Positions 35,171 to 44,357 of a DNA stretch of 64,000 nucleotides are shown one piece after another; the stretch's first letter is position 1; each line of letters opens with the position of its first letter. Made by a program: the position numbers and the translations under genes. The notes below the pieces were generated by a model. That model was not told the DNA's origin. It worked only from the letters and a program-made list of their open reading frames with translations, and did not search any database. Source of the stretch: an uncultured Flammeovirgaceae bacterium (GTDB lineage: Bacteria; Bacteroidota; Bacteroidia; Cytophagales; Cyclobacteriaceae); NCBI GenBank assembly GCA_937884755.1, contig CAKZYJ010000512.1, positions 1-64,000 on the forward strand, written 5' to 3'.

Positions 35171-36352
35171 TTAGAACCACTGCGAAAACTCCTGTTTGGA
35201 AAGCTTGAAGAGCGCGAGGCGCGAGAACTTACCGGCCAAGTAGGTTTCGGAAACTACCGCTAATCCACCGTCACCAGTCATCACAAAGTCACCTAAGCGA
35301 TAGGGGTTAGTTTGCCCCAGGTAATTTACGCTGATTAGCTCTCCGCTGGCTTTATCGTAAGCATAAAATACCATCTGACGGCGCTTGGTATGCGTTCCGT
35401 ACAGAATGATCTCCTGGCCTAGATGATTTATTTCCTTAATGATTACCCGGGCGTTATCATCAATCTCATTGTAGGATACAGTGGGCAGATCACTTCCTAC
35501 ATTAATGGCTCTCTCCTGTACAGTAGCGTTCGACAATATCGCTCCGTTGCCAAAATTAGTTTGGGCTACTGCGTAAAGTTGGTTACCCAATGGCTGTACC
35601 GCACTCATCATACTCTCATCACGATAGCCATGTAGGGTACCCAGGAATTCTCCCCCGCTAAGGTCAGCAAATACCAGCGAGAAAGAGTAATTATAAAGTC
35701 CGTTGAAATAAACGTAATTACCGTTAGTTCCTACGAAAAAGGGTAGGGAAGACCCCACACCGGCAATATGATCAATTACATATTCTTCTACATCTTCCTG
35801 AACTTCGTAAGAAGCATTCCAGATTTCAGCAAACGAGTCGGTAAATGCGTGAATCGTACTACTCTGACTATCACGGTCGTATCCTAAAAATATCCACTGA
35901 TTGTCAGGAGTTCGGTGTACTGCTAAAGGGTACTTAACCGCAGATAGCGTCTGTATTCTGTCGCTGGTGCCCGCAGTTGGATTGATCAGATATACTTCCA
36001 GGCTTTGCGATAACTCGTTCATCCCGAACATATAGAAGGCCGAATCCTGAGAGAATAATTGGGGTAAGGGATTAACGAAGGGTTCATCCAGCGTCTGAAG
36101 CCATTCAGTTTTACCTTCATCATCTGACTTAAACAAGTGAGCTTTCCACTGTTCAGTTCGAGACAGCGTTAGGTAACCACTATCAGCGGTCTGAACAATT
36201 GACAATGGCTGGTATTCGTCGGTAAATTGCTGAGTTTCGTAAAGCCGGGTAAAACTATTACGCGGCTCAATCAACTCCTCATCAGAACTACACCCGTAAT
36301 TCAGAGAAATTATCACCAGCTTGATTAATAAATATTTGAAATATCTTTTCAT
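35171..36352 (-). CDS. Lipoprotein of unknown function, beta-propeller-like
   Basis: Start placed at ATG 36352 (MKRYFKYLLIKLVIISLNYGC), giving a lipobox at Cys21; the track start at 36406 lies in an AT-rich repeat. About 393 aa. The body is made of repeated beta-rich units with phrases like SIVQTADSGYLTLSRTEQWKAHLF, PLAVHRTPDNQWIFLGYDRDS and DFVMTGDGGLAVVSETYLAGKFSRLALFKL, reminiscent of propeller-type lipoproteins. No enzyme motif is seen. It follows the outer-membrane barrel gene on the same strand and may be cotranscribed, with a hairpin in between. Confidence 0.7.
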   Translation of the reverse strand: MKRYFKYLLIKLVIISLNYGCSSDEELIEPRNSFTRLYETQQFTDEYQPLSIVQTADSGYLTLSRTEQWKAHLFKSDDEGKTEWLQTLDEPFVNPLPQLFSQDSAFYMFGMNELSQSLEVYLINPTAGTSDRIQTLSAVKYPLAVHRTPDNQWIFLGYDRDSQSSTIHAFTDSFAEIWNASYEVQEDVEEYVIDHIAGVGSSLPFFVGTNGNYVYFNGLYNYSFSLVFADLSGGEFLGTLHGYRDESMMSAVQPLGNQLYAVAQTNFGNGAILSNATVQERAINVGSDLPTVSYNEIDDNARVIIKEINHLGQEIILYGTHTKRRQMVFYAYDKASGELISVNYLGQTNPYRLGDFVMTGDGGLAVVSETYLAGKFSRLALFKLSKQEFSQWF

Positions 36353-36369
36353 AATCGAGAATTGATAAG

Positions 36370-36419
36370 GGACAATTGATAGTGGAACGAAACTTTCAAT
36401 TATCAACTGTCAATTGTCC
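36370..36419. repeat. Imperfect inverted repeat (hairpin) of the TTGATAATTGACAATTG type
   Basis: GGACAATTGATAGT (36370-36383) pairs with ACTGTCAATTGTCC (36406-36419), 13 of 14 positions Watson-Crick and one wobble, with a 22-nt loop. It sits between two same-strand genes. Similar AATTGATAGTTGACAATG sequence lies upstream of comM near 6628-6654, suggesting a dispersed intergenic element. No T-run follows, so it is not an ordinary terminator. Confidence 0.55.
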
Positions 36420-36431
36420 ACTATTTATGGA

Positions 36432-37289
36432 TTACATTACAACTGGAGAAAAGCTTTTTGTCAGGTACTTAAGTGGAAAAACCAATTGGAAAGAGATCTC
36501 CTGACCAGATAGTCTAATGTCATCCAGTACGTTACCTAATCCTTGAAAATCCCGGGTAGCTGAGTAGCGGGTTTGATCGTTTACGATGTTTTGTAAGCCG
36601 TAATAATAATTTACTTCAATGCCAGCCATACAACCGGTAAAATGATAGTATAAACCTCCACCAGCTTTGGCTGCCCACTGACTCTGATTAAAGAGGGTTA
36701 AGGCATTAGTAGACTGATTATCGGTTTCCAAGGATATTGCTGTTCCTGAGGTGTAATCAACACCAGAAGATTGTAGTTCTTTGGTAGCATCAACTCTTAG
36801 TTGATACTGAATCCCCGCTTGCACAAAAGGCTTCCAGCGCTTGGGTAGAAATACATAACGGGCAGTAAGGGGAAGCTGTAAATAGTGCATTTTGTATTGA
36901 TGCTGGTACTCTAGTTCATAAGCATTGGTCTGGTTTTCGTCATCATTCCACCTATACTGGGTTCGGTAACCCCATCGTTGCTGAGAATAAGATGGATTAA
37001 TAGAGATCTGTAGAAACCGAGCGGGTGAAAATATAGTAACTAAACCTAACTGATAACCCATGGGCTGATCAGCAGCAGAGTAATTCTTCGTTTCTAGTTC
37101 TTCTACATTCCACAGGTCAATCTCCGAATGACTCTGTTGCAACTTGGGTTGCATCAAATTTAAACCGGTTGATATACCTACGTACCACTGCGAGGAGGTA
37201 AATCCACCGGCTCGGCGAATTGATTTCTGGGCCAGCCCATCAATTGATAGACCGATAAGAAACAATAGAATCCAGCAATATCTAATCAT
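36432..37289 (-). CDS. Outer-membrane beta-barrel protein
   Basis: From ATG 37289 (MIRYCWILLFLIGLSIDGLAQ, signal peptide) the protein is about 285 aa. The mature part alternates hydrophobic and polar residues with aromatic girdles: SQWYVGISTGLNLMQPKL, GYQLGLVTIFSP, MHYLQLPLTARYVFLPKRWKPFVQAGIQYQLRV, AAKAGGGLYYHFTGCMAGIEVNYYYGLQNI, and a closing strand ISFQLVFPLKYL. This is the PorT/OmpA-N-like barrel pattern of Bacteroidota (outer membrane beta-barrel, DUF-type). Role unknown. Confidence 0.8.
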   Translation of the reverse strand: MIRYCWILLFLIGLSIDGLAQKSIRRAGGFTSSQWYVGISTGLNLMQPKLQQSHSEIDLWNVEELETKNYSAADQPMGYQLGLVTIFSPARFLQISINPSYSQQRWGYRTQYRWNDDENQTNAYELEYQHQYKMHYLQLPLTARYVFLPKRWKPFVQAGIQYQLRVDATKELQSSGVDYTSGTAISLETDNQSTNALTLFNQSQWAAKAGGGLYYHFTGCMAGIEVNYYYGLQNIVNDQTRYSATRDFQGLGNVLDDIRLSGQEISFQLVFPLKYLTKSFSPVVM

Positions 37290-37528
37290 AGCTAATACTA
37301 TTTTCAGAGATAATTGCATGGATTATGCCAATAATATAATTACAATATTTTATGTAACATTTTTAATAAAATAGCCTGTCAGTTGTTATCAAATTATCTA
37401 TCGAAATTGAGTTTTATTATACTATGATAAAACATCAGGCTCTAATTATCATATTGATTAGATCTACTGCAGTTAACAAGAAAACGAGAACTCAAAAGTA
37501 GCGGAATAGTAGAGTCGAATGTTCTAAA

Positions 37529-38734
37529 TCAGGATTTTGCTGCGGGAAACAATTTTTTAAGCTGATCAGTGAGGGAGCTTTCTAAGGAAACAAACTGAAC
37601 TTCACCTGTGCTGGTATTAGCTTCATTACTATTGAACTGACGCACTACTGGTAATAGGTTACCCACTTTTGGGTAAAGCAGTATACCTCGTTTTGCGTTG
37701 AAAAGCTGAGTGTAGGTAAACACCTGTCGTAAATCTTCGTCAGCAGGTTCGGCTACTTCCAGCACCTTCCACTTGGTATCAATTACTAGCCGATGATTAG
37801 AGCCAAAATCCAGAAGGAAATCCGGACGTAGATTTTTTGATTTCCAGAACGCTCTCTGTGACTGATAGTGCAGGGTAAACCGATAATTCTTGCTCAACTT
37901 TTGGAGATGATAGTAGATTAGTAGTTCAAATACCCGACTCATATCAAAAAGCAAAGAAAAACCGAAGTCATTTCCGGCGAAGGTGCCACCTAAATATCCT
38001 CCGCATATCAGATTAGCTAATCTCAGAGGAGTTTGGTAGTGTTGAGTATTCCGATTAAAGCTAATATTCTTCTCAGATGTATTTAACGGAAGATTAGTTA
38101 CTCGCTGAAAATATCGAAGTAGGTCTTTAGCTCGAGTTTGATAGCCACCCCAGTGATTCACAACACGAAGGGCTTGTTTTATTCTTTGGTTTGCATAGTG
38201 ATCTTCTTGAAGGCTGCGAGATTGTACGTAGAATCGGTGCTTATGTACCAAATTAGTACGAATCTGTTCACTCAGTAAAAGCTTCCCTCGCATAAACGGC
38301 ATTTGACCCTCTTGACTACCATACTCACGCTTCAATCCGCGACGAGTGAGCTGGTGTACTTCATCTAGAAAAATCCGTTGTAGTGTCTCGCTTAAGTTAC
38401 CAGGTTGCATCAACAGCTGTGGATTCAGATTACCTAACTGGGGTAGGAATTCAAATTTTTGTAGCAGTTGGGTCCAACGAGTGCGAGTATGGATGACATT
38501 ACCGGAACGATTTATCTTGGGTAAAACTTCAATAATCACATCCGGTAGCTCAACTAATCCTACGAGATTTCCTAAACGTATTGATTGGTATTCTAGGCGG
38601 TACATACCCGCTGGTAACTCTCTTTTTACTCGGGCAAGTTGGCTTAGGTAGTTTTCGGTGAAGGTTACGCTCTTCTTTTTTTCTCCCAGCCGCAAAACTG
38701 ATTGTTCGTAGACAGAGATGACCGGCTTAGTCAT
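37529..38734 (-). CDS. mcrC: McrC-type nuclease subunit of a type IV restriction system
   Basis: 401 aa. N-terminal region EYQSIRLGNLVGLVELPDVIIEVLPKI matches the McrBC 5-methylcytosine restriction component family; MPFMRGKLLLSEQIR and GYLGGTFAGNDFGFSLLFDMSRVFELLIYYHL follow. The PD-(D/E)xK nuclease core is visible as LRPDFLLDF (~residues 301-309) and LVIDTKWK (~316-323), the acidic residue and DxK both intact. It should cut DNA when driven by the McrB motor. It overlaps the mcrB end by 8 nt. Confidence 0.9.
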   Translation of the reverse strand: MTKPVISVYEQSVLRLGEKKKSVTFTENYLSQLARVKRELPAGMYRLEYQSIRLGNLVGLVELPDVIIEVLPKINRSGNVIHTRTRWTQLLQKFEFLPQLGNLNPQLLMQPGNLSETLQRIFLDEVHQLTRRGLKREYGSQEGQMPFMRGKLLLSEQIRTNLVHKHRFYVQSRSLQEDHYANQRIKQALRVVNHWGGYQTRAKDLLRYFQRVTNLPLNTSEKNISFNRNTQHYQTPLRLANLICGGYLGGTFAGNDFGFSLLFDMSRVFELLIYYHLQKLSKNYRFTLHYQSQRAFWKSKNLRPDFLLDFGSNHRLVIDTKWKVLEVAEPADEDLRQVFTYTQLFNAKRGILLYPKVGNLLPVVRQFNSNEANTSTGEVQFVSLESSLTDQLKKLFPAAKS

Positions 38735-40325
38735 GCTGATAAATCTGCTGAATAGCCTCTACAAATTCAGAATCGCCCAGCTCCCGCCACCGGTATCGCT
38801 TTTTGGCCTCTATAAAAGGAGAAATTTCTTCGTATAGGAGATTAGCTCCCGATATTTCCTCTACGAACGACAAACCAATCACACTAATTCTCTTGTCCCA
38901 ATCATCAAAAAAGTATTCTTCAAGTAAAGGAATAATCTGTTGATAGATTGCTTTACGAAGTTCAACCAAAGGGGCAGATGCCTTTAAAATTGGCAAAAAG
39001 TATGCATGACCAAACTGATAATCTTCTCCTTTCAGCCAGAGTAAACGATCGTTCAATACTTGCAGCAGCTTATCCAGGTGAATTTTTTGCTTTTTATAGC
39101 TCACCTTCGGTTCCGCCGCCTGAGGTAGCTTTTTTGATCTTTCTGAATCATTCTTTGACACTGATACACTGATTGCCGGAGTTAACATTGAAGGTTGAGG
39201 TCGGATGGCCTGGAAGGTAAATCGGCGACGGAATGCCAAATCTAATGTATCCACGCTCTGATCAGCCGTGTTCATTGTTCCAATGATGTAGAGATTAGGG
39301 GGAATCTGAAACGGTTCTCGGGAGTAAGGAAGTACGGTTTGTAACGCCTCCTCTATTCCGGCTCGTTTATCTTCTTCAATAAGTGAAATCAATTCGCCAA
39401 AGATACTAACCGGATTCCCTCGGTTTATTTCATCAATAATGAGCACAAAATTTCCCGCCTGCTGAAAATCACTAGGAGATAGTGAAGAGTAATCTAATTG
39501 TTGAATAGCTCGCTTCATTTGCTGATACTGCACTTGAGATACCTGATTTCCCGAAAGGCGATGGTTATTGAGCATTGAATTGTAGGTGCGGTAGCGAGTA
39601 GCTTCAAATGCTTTCAGCCGATTAAATGCTGCCCACATTACCGAGGTGTTTCCTCGTCCCACTACGCTACCAATATCTTCCGAAAGATGCTGGATAGTAC
39701 CCACTGAAGGAAATGCTCTATAAAGTTTGGATAGGTTTTTTTTGGAAACCGGAGAGGGTTTACTACTACGAGTGCTTTGAAATGCCAGGGTGTTATGCTG
39801 GTTTATATCTACCAGATTAACGGCTTTGCCCTGTTTGGTTTCGAAGGTAATCTCTTCGGAACCTTCCTGCATCATCCGTTTTAGGTAATCAATAAACTCG
39901 AAATACAGTGCATCAAACGGGCGAATGGGAACGGCTTTATCGCTTTGATCTGAGTTGCTGGAGAGCGAATCGAGTGCTCTTTGCTGTTGGGCTAAGTATA
40001 AAGCATAGGATGCATTAAAACAGATTTGTTTAAAAATCCCATCTTCTACATCGTAGTACAAATCATTCTTTTCGTTTTTAAAAGGTTTAATACCCTCGAC
40101 GAAATCTTCGTAAGCAAAAGAAGGATGAAAAGTGAGTAGGGCAATTTTGCCTTGCTGTTGGTATTCATTAAATCGGGCTTTTAAGTGGCCACGCTGGCCT
40201 GGTGTACATTCCTTTTCAAGTTCAGTATCCGTAAGATTTTCAATAATCTGAATGGCCCGTTGGGATGTAAGATACGTCTTTCCGGTGCCGGGTGGACCGT
40301 AAAAAATAGTGTTTAATGAATGCAT
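38727..40325 (-). CDS. mcrB: McrB-type AAA+ GTPase lacking an N-terminal DNA-binding domain
   Basis: 532 aa. Walker A GPPGTGKT is at residues 10-17, so there is no room for the usual N-terminal recognition domain. LLTFHPSFAYEDFVEGIKPF follows, Walker B is FVLIIDEINRGNP (~293), and the sensor motif is GTMNTADQS (~350; McrB usually has MNTADRS), then LDLAFRRRFTF. The Walker A-B distance is about 280 residues against roughly 75 in E. coli McrB, so about 200 residues (~95-285) are inserted in the core. FGHAYFLP and FVEEISGANLL close the lid. Forms an operon with mcrC. DNA target cannot be read. Confidence 0.9.
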   Translation of the reverse strand: MHSLNTIFYGPPGTGKTYLTSQRAIQIIENLTDTELEKECTPGQRGHLKARFNEYQQQGKIALLTFHPSFAYEDFVEGIKPFKNEKNDLYYDVEDGIFKQICFNASYALYLAQQQRALDSLSSNSDQSDKAVPIRPFDALYFEFIDYLKRMMQEGSEEITFETKQGKAVNLVDINQHNTLAFQSTRSSKPSPVSKKNLSKLYRAFPSVGTIQHLSEDIGSVVGRGNTSVMWAAFNRLKAFEATRYRTYNSMLNNHRLSGNQVSQVQYQQMKRAIQQLDYSSLSPSDFQQAGNFVLIIDEINRGNPVSIFGELISLIEEDKRAGIEEALQTVLPYSREPFQIPPNLYIIGTMNTADQSVDTLDLAFRRRFTFQAIRPQPSMLTPAISVSVSKNDSERSKKLPQAAEPKVSYKKQKIHLDKLLQVLNDRLLWLKGEDYQFGHAYFLPILKASAPLVELRKAIYQQIIPLLEEYFFDDWDKRISVIGLSFVEEISGANLLYEEISPFIEAKKRYRWRELGDSEFVEAIQQIYQHD

Positions 40326-40423
40326 TAAGAAGTTAATGTTTCAGTATAAATGAAATAGCTCAAATTACTGAAAATCAATTTTATAAAAAGAAATTATCAT
40401 GAAAAAATACCCTTACCTCTCAA

Positions 40424-41110
40424 CTAGGGTTGGAGAGGACGAACCTCCATGTCTACGTAGTGGTAATTGGGATGCGCTTTCAGAGCATGCACCACTGAAT
40501 AGGCAATATCTTCCGGACGCATTTTGTTAGTTTTGGATGGTGGCGAACCCATTTCTTTAGAAAAATTCGAGTGAACTGATCCTGGTGAGAGACAAGTCAC
40601 CTTGATTCCGTCGTAGCGCAGTTCGGCGTGCAATGCGTGTGATATTCCGTGTACAGCATGTTTAGTACCACAGTAGGCCACCATTCCAGCAATTCCTGTG
40701 GTTCCAGCTCCAGAAGATATATTAATGATATGCCCCTCCTTCATTTCTTTCATGAGTGGAATAACCTGTTGGGTAGTGTAAAAAAGTCCGTGGACATTGA
40801 CATTGAACAATCGACGCCATTCCGAAGCAGGCATCTCTTCAGTAGTCCCTTTGTAGCCAATACCCGCGTTATTGATCAAAATCTGTATCTCCTTTCCCAC
40901 TAAGTCCAGTGTCTCCTCAAAAGCTCGTCTAACTTCATGCTCATCAGCAATATCCACTTGTATAGCGTGAAAACGCTCATGCTCAAAACCGGGCTTAGTC
41001 CGGTTCCAACCGATTACGGTAGTACCTTCTTCCAGTAATGATTCGGTGATGGCTTTTCCAATTCCTCGGCTGCTGCCAGTAACGATGGCATTTTTATTAA
41101 GTAAATCCAT
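40424..41110 (-). CDS. Short-chain dehydrogenase/reductase (SDR)
   Basis: 228 aa classical SDR. Cofactor loop VTGSSRGIGKAI (~residues 10-21), LINNAGIGYKG (~85), active-site Ser in HIINISSGAGTTG (~135) and YxxxK in YCGTKHAVHG (~150). The Arg/Asn after the second strand (GWNRTKPG) suggests NADP(H). 3-oxoacyl-ACP reductase-like, but substrate is not defined by sequence. Single gene between mcrB and ggt; a promoter is visible upstream. Confidence 0.9.
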   Translation of the reverse strand: MDLLNKNAIVTGSSRGIGKAITESLLEEGTTVIGWNRTKPGFEHERFHAIQVDIADEHEVRRAFEETLDLVGKEIQILINNAGIGYKGTTEEMPASEWRRLFNVNVHGLFYTTQQVIPLMKEMKEGHIINISSGAGTTGIAGMVAYCGTKHAVHGISHALHAELRYDGIKVTCLSPGSVHSNFSKEMGSPPSKTNKMRPEDIAYSVVHALKAHPNYHYVDMEVRPLQP

Positions 41111-41132
41111 GTTTTTGCTCGTTGATTGAACC

Positions 41133-41164
41133 GAAAATTAGTCTGGTTTTTCTCAGAAGCCAAA
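41133..41164 (-). promoter_or_regulatory. Candidate promoter of the SDR gene
   Basis: On the minus strand TTTG (41161-41164) is followed after 20 nt by TAATTTTC (41133-41140), one mismatch from the Bacteroidota TAnnTTTG -7 box. The box is 22 nt before the ATG at 41110. Confidence 0.4.
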
Positions 41165-41299
41165 ATTGTTGGTGTTTAATTAGAGTTTCGTTAACGTTCA
41201 GCCACAATCACTGATTCCTCCAAAGCCTAAGAGAAATTTGGAAAGAAGCGAGATAAAATTCAAATTCGGCCTTTAAACCAATCGGTAAAAGAAAACTAT

Positions 41300-43015
41300 A
41301 TGAAAACCTACTCACCAATACTTTTTTTTCTGAGTATTAGCTTATTTCTAGTTAATTGTACTTCACAGGTAAGTGAAGAAGTAGCCATAGAGCCCACGCG
41401 GGGGTTGATTTCAGAGCAAGCCATGGTAGTAAGTGCGCACCCGTTAGCATCTGAGGTTGGAGCTCAAATACTCAAAGAAGGCGGAAATGCCGTTGATGCC
41501 GCTATTGCCGTTCAGTTTGCTCTCGCGGTAGTATATCCGGCAGCTGGAAACATTGGCGGGGGCGGATTTATGGTAATCAGAGAAGCAGAAGGCCTTACCA
41601 ATACTATAGACTATCGGGAGAAAGCCCCTTTGGCTGCTGACCGAAATATGTACCTGGATGAAAATGGGGATGTAATTAAGGGGGCTAGCCGTCTTGGTCA
41701 CTTAGCTTCGGGCGTACCCGGCGCGGTAGATGGCATGGTAAAAGCCCACGAACGCTACGGTAGTATGCCCTGGGCGGATTTGGTGCAACCTTCGGTATCG
41801 CTGGCTGCTGATGGTTTTGTGTTAACCGAACGAGAAGCTGCTGGATTGAATCGTAGCCAGGAAGTCTTTCAGGAAGCCAATACAGTGAGTCCTGATTTTT
41901 TACTTAATGCTGACGAATGGCAGGCGGGAGATACCATTTATATGCCCGAACTAGCGGCAACCATGGAGCGGATACGCGATAATGGACGGGCCGGATTTTA
42001 CGAAGGTGAAACCGCTGAATTAATTGTTGCCGAAATGGAGCGAGGGGGCGGAATCATCTCTGTAGAAGATCTAGCGCAGTATGAATCCAAATTTCGGGAA
42101 CCTATTGTGGCCGACTACGAAGGCTATCGTTTTATCTCAATGCCGCCCCCATCTAGCGGTGGAGTAGCTTTAGCCCAACTGCTAACCAGCGTTGAGGATT
42201 TTCCTTTGGAAAAAATGGGACATAATTCGGCGGCTACGACCCACGCGATGGTGGAAGCCGAACGTCGGGTTTACGCTGATCGGGCTACCTACTTAGGTGA
42301 TGCTGATTTCTATCCAGTACCAGTTTCGGAGCTTTTAGATCATGACTACAATCTTTTCCGGATGGAAAACTTTGATTCTACTCAGGCTACCCATAGCTCT
42401 GTGATCTCAGAGGGTAATCCTGCTCCGGTAGAAGCGATGGAAACTACTCACTTTTCCTTTATCGATAAAGACCGTAACGCAGTATCGGTAACGACTACCC
42501 TTAACGGCGGCTACGGTTCTAAGGTAGTGGTAGCTGGAGCAGGATTTCTACTCAATAATGAAATGGATGATTTTAGTATTAAACCTGGGTATCCAAATAT
42601 GTTTGGTTTAATAGGGGGGGAGGCGAATGCTATTCAACCCGAAAAACGGATGCTCAGCTCAATGACTCCTACTATTGTTGAGAAAAATGATAGCCTTTAC
42701 ATGGTTGTAGGAACTCCGGGTGGATCAACTATTATCACCTCAGTTTTTCAAACCATTTTGAATGTATTAGAACATGATATGGGTATGCAGGAGGCTGTGA
42801 GTGCCGGCAGGTTTCACCACCAGTGGAAACCCGATACTATTTTTGCTGAACCCACTGCTTTCAGTATCGATGTAAGCGAAAAACTAAAAAGTATGGGGCA
42901 TCATATCGTCAACCGGAATAGTATCGGTAGGGTTGATGCTATTCTGGTACTTCCCGATGGCCGCTTGGAAGGTGGAGCTGATCCTCGGGGCGATGATGCG
43001 GCTGTTGGATACTAG
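41300..43015 (+). CDS. ggt: Gamma-glutamyltransferase, lipoprotein
   Basis: 571 aa. Lipobox LVNC (~residue 20) after [17 protein letters not shown]. The Ntn-hydrolase precursor has [30 protein letters not shown]-like [22 protein letters not shown] (gamma-glutamyl Arg), the autocleavage Thr in [12 protein letters not shown] (~residue 383), then [17 protein letters not shown] and [19 protein letters not shown]. All family blocks are intact. It cleaves glutathione or other gamma-glutamyl compounds in the periplasm. Since the organism makes bacillithiol (bshB1 is nearby), salvage of external gamma-glutamyl peptides is a plausible role (inference). Confidence 0.94.
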   Translation: MKTYSPILFFLSISLFLVNCTSQVSEEVAIEPTRGLISEQAMVVSAHPLASEVGAQILKEGGNAVDAAIAVQFALAVVYPAAGNIGGGGFMVIREAEGLTNTIDYREKAPLAADRNMYLDENGDVIKGASRLGHLASGVPGAVDGMVKAHERYGSMPWADLVQPSVSLAADGFVLTEREAAGLNRSQEVFQEANTVSPDFLLNADEWQAGDTIYMPELAATMERIRDNGRAGFYEGETAELIVAEMERGGGIISVEDLAQYESKFREPIVADYEGYRFISMPPPSSGGVALAQLLTSVEDFPLEKMGHNSAATTHAMVEAERRVYADRATYLGDADFYPVPVSELLDHDYNLFRMENFDSTQATHSSVISEGNPAPVEAMETTHFSFIDKDRNAVSVTTTLNGGYGSKVVVAGAGFLLNNEMDDFSIKPGYPNMFGLIGGEANAIQPEKRMLSSMTPTIVEKNDSLYMVVGTPGGSTIITSVFQTILNVLEHDMGMQEAVSAGRFHHQWKPDTIFAEPTAFSIDVSEKLKSMGHHIVNRNSIGRVDAILVLPDGRLEGGADPRGDDAAVGY

Positions 43016-43030
43016 CAGTAGGTTAGACCT

Positions 43031-43231
43031 TTACAGGTAAGAGAATCCATAGAGAACAGCTATCACTATTACCAGTCCAACGAGTACGTTTAGCGACTTT
43101 TGCTGAGCGGTCTCTGTGTCGGTCGAGTTCTGACGAAATGGATGAAGCAACAGCTTGCCAACACCGTAGAAGATTGCTCCAATAAAGAAATCGAGGAAAA
43201 GTAATAACAAAAGCAAACCAATTACAGCCAT
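43031..43231 (-). CDS. Small two-helix membrane protein, 66 aa
   Basis: MAVIGLLLLLLFLDFFIGAIFYGVGKLLLHPFRQN gives one long helix; QKSLNVLVGLVIVIAVLYGFSYL a second (~residues 44-65), with a polar loop (STDTETAQQ) between. It lies between the convergent ggt end (15 bp away) and bshB1, whose upstream region it faces. I recognise no named family. Confidence 0.65.
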   Translation of the reverse strand: MAVIGLLLLLLFLDFFIGAIFYGVGKLLLHPFRQNSTDTETAQQKSLNVLVGLVIVIAVLYGFSYL

Positions 43232-43277
43232 AGATCAAAAAAATTGTTGTAAGTATTTTACGCCGCCTAAGTCAACA

Positions 43278-43309
43278 TTGTTATCCTGCCTGAAGTTTTC
43301 CTACTTTCG
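43278..43309 (+). promoter_or_regulatory. Candidate promoter of bshB1
   Basis: TTG (43278-43280) is followed after 21 nt by TACTTTCG (43302-43309), one mismatch from TAnnTTTG and followed by CA as is usual. It is ~30 nt before the ATG pair at 43338/43341 and includes the TTG that the ORF track used as start, which argues for the shorter protein. Confidence 0.5.
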
Positions 43310-43340
43310 CAGCAGATTAACAAATATTAGAATACTGATG

Positions 43341-44057
43341 ATGAAGGTAGATATACTGGTAATTTCTGCGCATCCCGATGATGCTGAGTTAAGCTGTGGA
43401 GCAACTATTGCCAAGCACGTTGCCGAAGGTAAAACCGTAGGAATTGTAGATTTAACTCAAGGTGAACTTGGCACCAGAGGAACTGTTGACATCAGAGCGA
43501 AGGAATCTGAAGAAGGGAGGAAAATATTGGGTGCAGCGTTTAGGGAGAATCTTAAATTAGCTGATGGCTTTTTTGTTAACGATACGGAGCATCAGTTAGC
43601 AGTAATTAAAGCAATCCGCAATTATCAACCGGAAATTGTACTCACTAACGCCATTAGCGATCGTCATCCTGATCACGGCAGAGGGGCTCAATTAGTTAGG
43701 GATGCTTGCTTTTACTCCGGATTACGCAAGATTAGTACTTCAATGGATAATGAAGATCAAGAGGCTTGGCGTCCTAAAAAAGTCTATCATTTTATTCAGA
43801 CCAACCCCATTCAGCCTGACTTTATCGTGGATGTTTCAGAACACTGGGAAACTAAGATGGAGGCAGTGAAAGCTTTTTCATCGCAGTTTAATGCTAATCA
43901 GGGTAGTGACCCCCAAACAATCCTAACCACTCCGCTTTTTCTAAGCTTTCTTGAGGCTAGGGGAAGAGAACTGGGACACGCTATTGGAGCCGCTTACGGC
44001 GAAGGATTTACAGTGAATCAAGCGATAGGCGTAGATGGACTGTGGGATTTACGTTAA
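43341..44057 (+). CDS. bshB1: Bacillithiol biosynthesis deacetylase BshB1
   Basis: 238 aa from ATG 43341 (MKVDILVISAHPDDAELSCGATI), the standard family start; ATG 43338 is one codon earlier. LmbE/PIG-L fold zinc motif AHPDDAE (~residues 10-16), LTQGELGTRGTVDIRAKE, NAISDRHPDHGRGAQLV (~105-121) and FYSGLRK are the BshB1 blocks. It removes the acetyl group from GlcNAc-malate in bacillithiol synthesis. The track start at 43278 lies inside a promoter and is rejected. BshA and BshC are not in the window. Confidence 0.93.
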   Translation: MKVDILVISAHPDDAELSCGATIAKHVAEGKTVGIVDLTQGELGTRGTVDIRAKESEEGRKILGAAFRENLKLADGFFVNDTEHQLAVIKAIRNYQPEIVLTNAISDRHPDHGRGAQLVRDACFYSGLRKISTSMDNEDQEAWRPKKVYHFIQTNPIQPDFIVDVSEHWETKMEAVKAFSSQFNANQGSDPQTILTTPLFLSFLEARGRELGHAIGAAYGEGFTVNQAIGVDGLWDLR

Positions 44058-44101
44058 CTTTAGTAACCACTAATCATCAGTTCGGTGGTCGAAAGCAATG
44101 G

Positions 44102-44140
44102 ATGAGAGAACAAACGAATACTTATTGTTTATTCTCTCAT
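44102..44140. terminator. Hairpin between convergent bshB1 and tatA
   Basis: ATGAGAGAA (44102-44110) pairs with TTCTCTCAT (44132-44140), and the stem continues inward as AAAC/GTTT after one mismatch. It lies in the 100-bp gap between two gene ends, the place for a shared terminator, but has no T-run on either side. Confidence 0.4.
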
Positions 44141-44159
44141 TCAGTCAATTGTTCAGAAA

Positions 44160-44357
44160 TTATTTGTCCAGACGAACTCCGCTTTCAATCTCGTCTTTAA
44201 TTTCTTTGGTAGCATCTTTAAATTCGCGAATACCGCGGCCCATTCCCCGAGCAATTTCAGGAATTTTGCTAGCGCCGAAGAATATCAGTACGAAGACCAG
44301 GATGATCATAATTTCCCAGCCACCTAGTCCGCCGATGAAGGATAATGATGTTAGCAT
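44160..44357 (-). CDS. tatA: Twin-arginine translocase subunit TatA
   Basis: 65 aa. One N-terminal membrane helix (GGWEIMIILVFVLIFFGA, ~residues 11-30), the hinge SKIPEIARGMG and an amphipathic helix RGIREFKDATKEIKDEIESG, exactly the TatA layout. It forms the protein-conducting assembly of the Tat pathway. At least two proteins in the window (the class V aminotransferase and the DUF1501 protein) carry Tat signals. No tatC is adjacent. Confidence 0.93.
   Translation of the reverse strand: MLTSLSFIGGLGGWEIMIILVFVLIFFGASKIPEIARGMGRGIREFKDATKEIKDEIESGVRLDK

Noticed and set aside
37411-37433. GTTTTAT…ATAAAAC palindrome after mcrC as a terminator or operator
   Set aside because: Only seven AT base pairs in a very AT-rich region and no T-run; not distinguishable from chance.
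37529-40325. mcrBC as part of a larger defence island
   Set aside because: Neighbours are an outer-membrane barrel and an SDR; no methyltransferase, integrase, toxin or other defence gene is seen on either side.
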